In this document: piece after piece, positions 23,240 through 29,527 of the stretch
Layout of the letters: every line of letters begins with the position of its first letter
How positions within the stretch are numbered: the stretch's first letter is position 1
Origin: Thermohalobaculum sp050331335
GTDB lineage: Bacteria > Pseudomonadota > Alphaproteobacteria > Rhodobacterales > Rhodobacteraceae
Assembly (NCBI GenBank): GCA_050331335.1
Contig: JBHJGY010000057.1
Span: 1 to 29,527 of the forward strand
Reading direction: 5' to 3'
Length of the DNA stretch: 29,527 bases
Made by a program: the position numbers and the translations under genes
Notes under the pieces: model-generated
Seen by the model: the letters and a program-made list of their open reading frames with translations, nothing else
Told to the model about the DNA's origin: nothing
The model's database searches: none

Positions 23240-23267
23240 GGCAGGCGCGACCGAAGCCGCATCTGCC
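23240..23267 (-). other. Stable cUUCGg stem-loop between glpV and glpS
   Basis: On the transcribed strand, two 12-nt arms close a C(UUCG)G tetraloop; plus-strand arms are 23240-23251 and 23256-23267, with the loop at 23252-23255. Of 12 pairs, nine are Watson-Crick, two are wobble and one is an A/C mismatch. It begins 13 bases past the glpV stop and is not followed by a T-tract. RNA hairpins in this position often protect the binding-protein mRNA or reduce read-through. Confidence 0.6.
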
Positions 23268-23280
23268 GGGATCGGATGGC

Positions 23281-25017
<1,737 letters not shown>

Positions 25018-25258
25018 TCGCTCCTCCCTTTTTATCAGATCCTTGTATTCAAGGTGTTCGGATGCTCGTTTGATAAAGGTTTGACTGTCAACCAAAAAGG
25101 GATGACCCTGCCGCTTGAGATCGGAACGTTCGCGGCCGCAGCGGAGAACAGCCGCCGGCACATCCAAACCACGTGCGGGACACGGATCGCCTTTCGGCCG
25201 GGGGATGCGGTTGACGTTGCCCCAGCCCGGGGGCGCGCAAGCGAGGGGGCATGGGGCT
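25018..25258. promoter_or_regulatory. Divergent control region between glpV and glpD
   Basis: This 241-bp region must hold promoters for both the transporter operon and glpDK. It is AT-richer near glpV and contains three inverted repeats: CCTTG-TATT-CAAGG (25041-25054), TTGAC-T-GTCAA (25081-25091), and the wider pair TTTATCA (25031-25037) with TGATAAA (25071-25077). TTGACA on the minus strand (25086-25091) could be a -35 box, without a clear -10. A DeoR-type repressor such as GlpR is the likely regulator by analogy, but no regulator gene is in the window. Confidence 0.5.
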
Positions 25259-26815
25259 ATGGCGAGAGACGACGACGCGGCGCATGGCCGAGAGCGCGGG
25301 CGAGCCGACCTCTTCGACATCGCGGTGATCGGCGGCGGGGTGAATGGCTGCGGGATCGCGCGAGACGCGGCGGGGCGCGGGCTGACGGTGACGCTCTGCG
25401 AGATGGGCGATCTCGGGCAAGCGACCTCCTCCGCCTCGACCAAGCTTTTCCACGGCGGGCTGCGCTATCTCGAACACTACGCCTTCCGCTTGGTGCGCGA
25501 GTCGTTGATCGAGCGGGAGCGGCTTTGGCAGGCGATGCCCCATATCGCTTGGCCGCTGCGCTTCGTGCTGCCACACCATAGCGGACTGCGTCCGGCCTGG
25601 CTGCTGCGTCTCGGGCTGTTCATCTACGACAATCTCGGCGGGCGGAAGCTCCTTCCGGGCACGAAGACGCTGGACCTTACCAAAGACCCCGCGGGCAAGC
25701 CGCTGAAGCCGATGTTCACCAAGGGCTTCGAGTATTCCGACTGCTGGATCGAGGATGCGCGCCTGGTGGTGCTCAATGCGCGCGATGCTGCCGATCGGGG
25801 CGCCGAGATCTTGCCGCGAACCCGCTGCGAAGCCGCCGAGCGCGACGGGGAGCACTGGCGCCTCACCCTGAGCGATCTCGAGACGGGCGACACCTTCGAG
25901 CGCCGGGCTAAGGTGTTGGTCAATGCCGGCGGCCCTTGGGTCGATCAGGTGATCACCGGGCGGCTCCGGCTCAACACGGCCGACAAGATCCGCCTGGTGC
26001 GCGGCAGCCACATCGTGACCCGCAAGCTCTTCGACCACGACCGGACCTATATCTTCCAAAACACCGACGGGCGGATCCTGTTCGCGATCCCCTACGAGAC
26101 CGACTTCACCCTGATCGGTACGACCGATGCCGACCATACCGGGGACCCGGGCACCGCGACCTGCACCGACGCTGAAGCTGCCTATATGTGCGCCGCCGTC
26201 TCGGAGTATTTCGCAACGCCCGTGACGCCCGAGGATATCGTCTGGAGCTATGCCGGGGTGCGCCCGCTCTATGACGACGGGGCCTCGTCTGCAACGAAAG
26301 CAACGCGGGACTATGTCCTCAAGATAGACGGGGGCACGGGCGTGCCGCCGGTGCTCAACATCTTCGGCGGCAAGATCACCACCTACCGCAAGCTCGCGGA
26401 GAGCGCGGTGGACCGGCTCGCCCCGTTCTTCCCGGACCTGGGTGCAGGCTGGACCGGCGGTGTCGCGCTGCCCGGCGGGGCCTTCCCGGTCGACGGCGTG
26501 CCCGATCTGGTCGCCGCCCTCCGCCAGGACCACCCGTTTCTCGACGACGCTTGGGCACTGCGTCTGGTGCGGGCCTATGGCACCGAAGCCCGGGAGATGC
26601 TCGCGGGCGCGACCTCCGCCGAAGACCTCGGCCAGCCGCTCGGCGCCACCCTCACGGCGCGCGAGGTCGACTGGCTGATGGACCGTGAATGGGCGCGCAC
26701 CGCGGCGGACGTGCTCTGGCGGCGCAGCAAGCTTGGCCTGCGGGTTTCGGCCGAGGACACCCGGGCGCTGAGCGCCCATATGGCGGCGCGGCGGGCGTCG
26801 GTCGTGGGGGCCTGA
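25259..26815 (+). CDS. glpD: Aerobic glycerol-3-phosphate dehydrogenase
   Basis: GlpD oxidises glycerol-3-phosphate to dihydroxyacetone phosphate with FAD and passes electrons to quinone at the inner membrane. The 518-residue protein has the N-terminal FAD-binding motif IAVIGGGVNGCGIARDAAGR (21-40), then ATSSASTKLFHGGLRYLE, typical of GlpD, and the later WSYAGVRPLYDD and IFGGKITTYRKLAE segments that close the FAD domain. A C-terminal GlpD cap domain ends the protein. The ATG at 25259 is chosen because GAGGGGG lies upstream and the FAD motif follows at the usual distance; earlier in-frame starts add a basic, unrelated leader. It is divergent from the transporter operon and lies 66 bp upstream of glpK. 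Confidence 0.96.
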   Translation: MARDDDAAHGRERGRADLFDIAVIGGGVNGCGIARDAAGRGLTVTLCEMGDLGQATSSASTKLFHGGLRYLEHYAFRLVRESLIERERLWQAMPHIAWPLRFVLPHHSGLRPAWLLRLGLFIYDNLGGRKLLPGTKTLDLTKDPAGKPLKPMFTKGFEYSDCWIEDARLVVLNARDAADRGAEILPRTRCEAAERDGEHWRLTLSDLETGDTFERRAKVLVNAGGPWVDQVITGRLRLNTADKIRLVRGSHIVTRKLFDHDRTYIFQNTDGRILFAIPYETDFTLIGTTDADHTGDPGTATCTDAEAAYMCAAVSEYFATPVTPEDIVWSYAGVRPLYDDGASSATKATRDYVLKIDGGTGVPPVLNIFGGKITTYRKLAESAVDRLAPFFPDLGAGWTGGVALPGGAFPVDGVPDLVAALRQDHPFLDDAWALRLVRAYGTEAREMLAGATSAEDLGQPLGATLTAREVDWLMDREWARTAADVLWRRSKLGLRVSAEDTRALSAHMAARRASVVGA

Positions 26816-26834
26816 GCGGGGCCAAGCGGGGCCA
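26815..26834 (+). repeat. 10-bp tandem repeat in the glpD-glpK gap
   Basis: AGCGGGGCCA occurs twice head-to-tail, starting on the last base of the glpD stop codon. A short stem (GGCG/CGCC with CCGG/CCGG) lies further on, before the glpK ribosome-binding site. Both may be chance in G+C-rich spacer. Confidence 0.5.
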
Positions 26835-26881
26835 GAGGCAAGGCGCGTCCGGAGCGAAACCGGCGCCGAGGGGAGAACGCC

Positions 26882-28378
26882 ATGCAGACTTATGTGCTCG
26901 CCGTCGATCAGGGCACGACATCGACCCGTGCGATCCTCTTTGACGCAGCGATGCGCGTGGCCAGCATTGCGCAGGAGGAATTCGCCCAGCATTTCCCCGC
27001 CTCCGGCTGGGTCGAGCATGATGCAGAGGATCTCTGGACCACCACCGCCGCGACCTGCCGCAGCGCCCTGGAGCGGGCCCGCGCCCGGCCTGAGCAGATC
27101 GCGACGATCGGCATCACCAATCAGCGTGAGACCACGGTCATTTGGGAGCGCGACACGGGCCGGGCGATCCACCGCGCGATCGTCTGGCAGGACCGCCGCA
27201 CCGCCCCGCGCTGTGCCGAACTGCGCGCCGCGGGCCATGAGCCGATGATCTCGGAGCGCACGGGACTGCTTCTCGACCCTTATTTTTCGGGCACGAAGGC
27301 GGCGTGGATCCTCGACCGAGTGGCGGGCGCGCGGGCGCGCGCCGAACGGGGCGAGCTGCTGTTTGGCACCGTCGACAGCTATCTCGTCTGGCGGCTGACC
27401 GACGGCGCCGTGCACGCGACCGATGCCACCAATGCCTCGCGGACCATGCTCTACAACATCCGCGACGGGCGCTGGGACGAAGAGCTCTGCGCGTTGATCG
27501 GGGTGCCCATGGCGATGCTCCCCGAGGTGCGCGACAGTGCGGCGGATTACGGGATGAGCCGGGCGGATCTCTTCGGCCGCCCGATCCCGATCCGGGGCGT
27601 CGCGGGCGACCAGCAGGCGGCCACCATCGGCCAGGCCTGCTTTCGCCCCGGCATGATGAAATCGACCTATGGCACCGGCTGCTTCGCGCTGCTGAACACC
27701 GGCGCCGAGCCGGTGACCTCGACCAACCGGCTGCTTACCACCATCGCCTATCAGCTCGACGGCACGCCGACCTATGCCCTGGAGGGCTCGATCTTCATCG
27801 CCGGCGCCGTGGTTCAATGGCTCCGCGACGGGCTCAAGATAATCCGCGAGGCGGGCGAAACCCAGGCGCTGGCCGAGGCGGCAGATCCCGGTCAGTCGGT
27901 CTATCTCGTGCCGGCCTTCACCGGGCTGGGCGCCCCCTATTGGGATGCGGAGTGCCGCGGAGCGATCTTCGGGATCACCCGGGCGACGGGGCCCGCGGAG
28001 CTCTCGAAGGCGGCTCTGGAGTCGGTGGGATTTCAGACGCGCGACCTCGTCGAGGCAATGCAGGCCGACTGCTCCGGGAAGGCTGATGCGATCCTGCGGG
28101 TCGATGGCGGCATGACCGCGAGCGACTGGACCATGCAGTCCATCGCCGACATTCTCGGGGCGCCTGTCGACCGTCCGGCGGTGCAGGAGACCACCGCGCT
28201 GGGTGCTGCTTGGCTCGCGGGCCAGGCGGTCGGCGTCTACCCCGACGCGGCGGGCTTCGCGCAGACCTGGGCGCTCGACCAACGTTTCGAGCCCCGGATG
28301 CCCGTCGAAGAACGGGAGACGCGCTATCAGGGATGGCGCGAGGCGGTGCGCCGAACCCTAAGCATGCCGCGGGCCTAG
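26882..28378 (+). CDS. glpK: Glycerol kinase
   Basis: GlpK phosphorylates glycerol with ATP in the cytosol, trapping it and supplying substrate for GlpD. The 498-residue protein is full length for the FGGY kinase family. It has the N-terminal phosphate-binding VDQGTTSTRAILFD (8-21), glycerol-contact segments ITNQRETTVIWE and WQDRRT, the family's GVAGDQQAATIGQACF, KSTYGTGCF, and the C-terminal ATP-binding RVDGGMTASDWTMQ. GAGGGGAG lies just before the ATG. It follows glpD on the same strand and is probably co-transcribed. Uptake by an ABC transporter, rather than a GlpF channel, makes this kinase the first intracellular step for imported glycerol. Confidence 0.97.
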   Translation: MQTYVLAVDQGTTSTRAILFDAAMRVASIAQEEFAQHFPASGWVEHDAEDLWTTTAATCRSALERARARPEQIATIGITNQRETTVIWERDTGRAIHRAIVWQDRRTAPRCAELRAAGHEPMISERTGLLLDPYFSGTKAAWILDRVAGARARAERGELLFGTVDSYLVWRLTDGAVHATDATNASRTMLYNIRDGRWDEELCALIGVPMAMLPEVRDSAADYGMSRADLFGRPIPIRGVAGDQQAATIGQACFRPGMMKSTYGTGCFALLNTGAEPVTSTNRLLTTIAYQLDGTPTYALEGSIFIAGAVVQWLRDGLKIIREAGETQALAEAADPGQSVYLVPAFTGLGAPYWDAECRGAIFGITRATGPAELSKAALESVGFQTRDLVEAMQADCSGKADAILRVDGGMTASDWTMQSIADILGAPVDRPAVQETTALGAAWLAGQAVGVYPDAAGFAQTWALDQRFEPRMPVEERETRYQGWREAVRRTLSMPRA

Positions 28379-28493
28379 CGGCGCGGGCAGGCACCGGGCG
28401 AGCCGATGGCGCCTATCCCGACCAAGGCGGGTTGACCCCAGCCGGTCATAGCAGGCAGCGTCGGCGCAAAGATTGTCTCGCGGGATTTCAGGC

Positions 28494-29527
28494 ATGAAAG
28501 AAGAAGACCTGGCGACGGCGGAACAACAGGCGCGGATCGAGGAGATCGGCCAGAACGCGCGGGCCAGCTGGTTCGGTCTCCTGGCCTTGCTGGCCTTCGT
28601 CGGCGTGGCGCTGTTGGCCCACCAGGACGCGGATTTCTTCGTCCCCGACCGCCAGACCACTCTGCCGCTGATCGGCATCGACGTGCCGGTCAGGGCATTC
28701 TTCGCCGTTGGCCCGCCCTTGGTGGCGGTCGTCTATGCCTATTTCCACCTCTATCTGCTGCCGCTTTGGGCGGAGATCGGGCGAATCGGCGCGCGGCATT
28801 CCGCCGGCGGCCCGGTGGCCGAGCGCGTCTTTCCCTGGCTCCTCGTCGGCGCGGCTTTCTGGCTCAGGTCCCGGCGGCGCCGCGATCGCTGCGCGCCCGA
28901 TCAGGCGCTCGGCGGGATCTCCGCGGCGTTGAGCCTGGCGCTCTCCTGGGCCGCCGGGCCGGCGCTTCTGGCGGTGTTTTTGCTGCGCGCGCTCGCGGTC
29001 CACGACATGCAACTGGCGCTCATCGGCGCGCTCTCGCTCGTCACGGCGGGGTTCGTGGGGCTCGCGACCTTCGCGGGCTTCTGGGCGCGGATGGGGCCCG
29101 GTGGCGGCGAGAACGGCGGGCGCACCGCTGTCTGGCTGCAATGGACCGCGGGGCCTGCCGCGGCTGCGACGGTGGTGCTGGCGGTCGAGGCGGTGGAGAA
29201 CGCCTGGGTGCCGGCCGATTTGCGCGAGGTGCGGCTCGCCGAGCGGCCCGAGGGACTGCCGGAGTTTGATGATTGGCTGGAGGGCTTCACCGAGCGGTGG
29301 AAGACGGCGCGGCTCCTGCCCCACTGGGAGGCGGTCCCGACGGATCGGCTCCTGGCGTTTTGGCGGGACGCGAGCGCGGCTTGGCGGGAGGAGATCGCGG
29401 GGTTCCAGGGGCCGGATCTGCGCGGGCGGGACCTGCGCCGGGCCGATGCCTTCCGCCTCCACGCCCCCCGCGCCGATGTGCGCGGCGCCCGCTTCGACGG
29501 CGCCAATTTGCGCGAGGTCGACCTCAC
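28494..29527 (+). CDS. Membrane-anchored pentapeptide-repeat protein (3' end outside window)
   Basis: An uninterrupted frame starts at ATG 28494 and runs off the window after 344 codons. The first 30 residues are polar (MKEEDLATAEQQARIEEIG). About four to five hydrophobic helices follow (roughly 31-50, 72-95, 114-124, 148-168 and 175-192). A soluble stretch comes next, and from about residue 307 pentapeptide-repeat units begin: DLRGRDLRRADAF, later ADVRGARFDGANLREVDL, fitting A(D/N)LXX spacing. Such repeats fold into a right-handed beta-helix. The function of membrane-anchored members is unknown. The ribosome-binding site is weak (AGG just before the start). It lies 115 bp downstream of glpK and has no evident tie to glycerol use. 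The true length cannot be judged. Confidence 0.8.
   Translation, partial: MKEEDLATAEQQARIEEIGQNARASWFGLLALLAFVGVALLAHQDADFFVPDRQTTLPLIGIDVPVRAFFAVGPPLVAVVYAYFHLYLLPLWAEIGRIGARHSAGGPVAERVFPWLLVGAAFWLRSRRRRDRCAPDQALGGISAALSLALSWAAGPALLAVFLLRALAVHDMQLALIGALSLVTAGFVGLATFAGFWARMGPGGGENGGRTAVWLQWTAGPAAAATVVLAVEAVENAWVPADLREVRLAERPEGLPEFDDWLEGFTERWKTARLLPHWEAVPTDRLLAFWRDASAAWREEIAGFQGPDLRGRDLRRADAFRLHAPRADVRGARFDGANLREVDL

Noticed and set aside
25088..28282. A 1064-codon open frame on the minus strand opposite glpD and glpK
   Set aside because: glpD and glpK are in the same phase and their G+C-rich codon use avoids TTA, CTA and TCA, so the antisense frame stays open by chance. The translation is Arg/Gly/His-rich with no family resemblance, while glpD and glpK are unmistakable.

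Overview
The window reads as a chromosomal segment of a high-G+C alphaproteobacterium, most likely of the Rhodobacteraceae/Paracoccaceae. The case rests on G+C-rich codon use, the hemC-hemD-mic60-hemY block divergent from tsaD, an MbfA iron exporter with an Irr-like site, a VPLPA-CTERM sorting tail, and a glycerol ABC transporter of the glpSTPQUV type. Family assignments come from reading translations and motifs; no database search was run.

Layout. 1-3.7 kb: a RidA-family protein faces two tandem, closely related S8 (subtilisin-like) serine peptidases on the minus strand, separated by a 294-bp spacer with strong GC hairpins. 3.7-4.7 kb: mbfA, a ferritin-like plus VIT1/CCC1 membrane protein. 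4.7-5.7 kb: an envelope protein with a VPLPA-CTERM tail. 5.7-9.1 kb (minus): a probable operon tsaD - yciI-like - aminoglycoside-phosphotransferase/P-loop fusion - EVE-domain protein. 9.2-14.3 kb (plus): hemC, hemD, the bacterial mitofilin homologue mic60 and TPR protein hemY. 14.3-15.0 kb: tRNA-Thr(CGT), a decayed CcdA-type antitoxin remnant, an AT-richer stretch with no recognisable gene, and tRNA-Gln(CTG) on the minus strand. 15.1-18.8 kb: an SDR oxidoreductase, then an ECF-type sigma factor translationally coupled to a membrane-anchored VWA protein. 18.8-28.4 kb: a complete glycerol uptake and catabolism locus, with the ABC transporter on the minus strand (substrate-binding protein, ATPases GlpS and GlpT, permeases GlpP and GlpQ, small membrane protein GlpU) and divergent glpD and glpK on the plus strand. 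28.5 kb to the end: the N-terminal part of a membrane-anchored pentapeptide-repeat protein cut by the window edge.

How the genes work together. The glp locus forms one pathway: glycerol is captured in the periplasm, imported by GlpP/GlpQ driven by GlpS/GlpT, phosphorylated by GlpK and oxidised to dihydroxyacetone phosphate by GlpD. hemC and hemD make successive tetrapyrrole intermediates, and their linkage to mic60 and hemY is an alphaproteobacterial pattern. MbfA probably exports iron under Irr control.

The most notable signals are: (1) complementary loss of key residues in the two glycerol ATPases (GlpT lacks LSGGQ, GlpS lacks the H-loop histidine), implying one functional ATP site; (2) a sharp G+C drop confined to glpP and glpQ; (3) a cUUCGg stem-loop after the substrate-binding-protein gene; (4) an ECF sigma/VWA pair in which the VWA protein has the topology of a transmembrane anti-sigma factor and carries a strong internal start; (5) tandem subtilases without Sec signals but with type-I-secretion-like C-termini; (6) the CcdA remnant beside tRNA-Thr.
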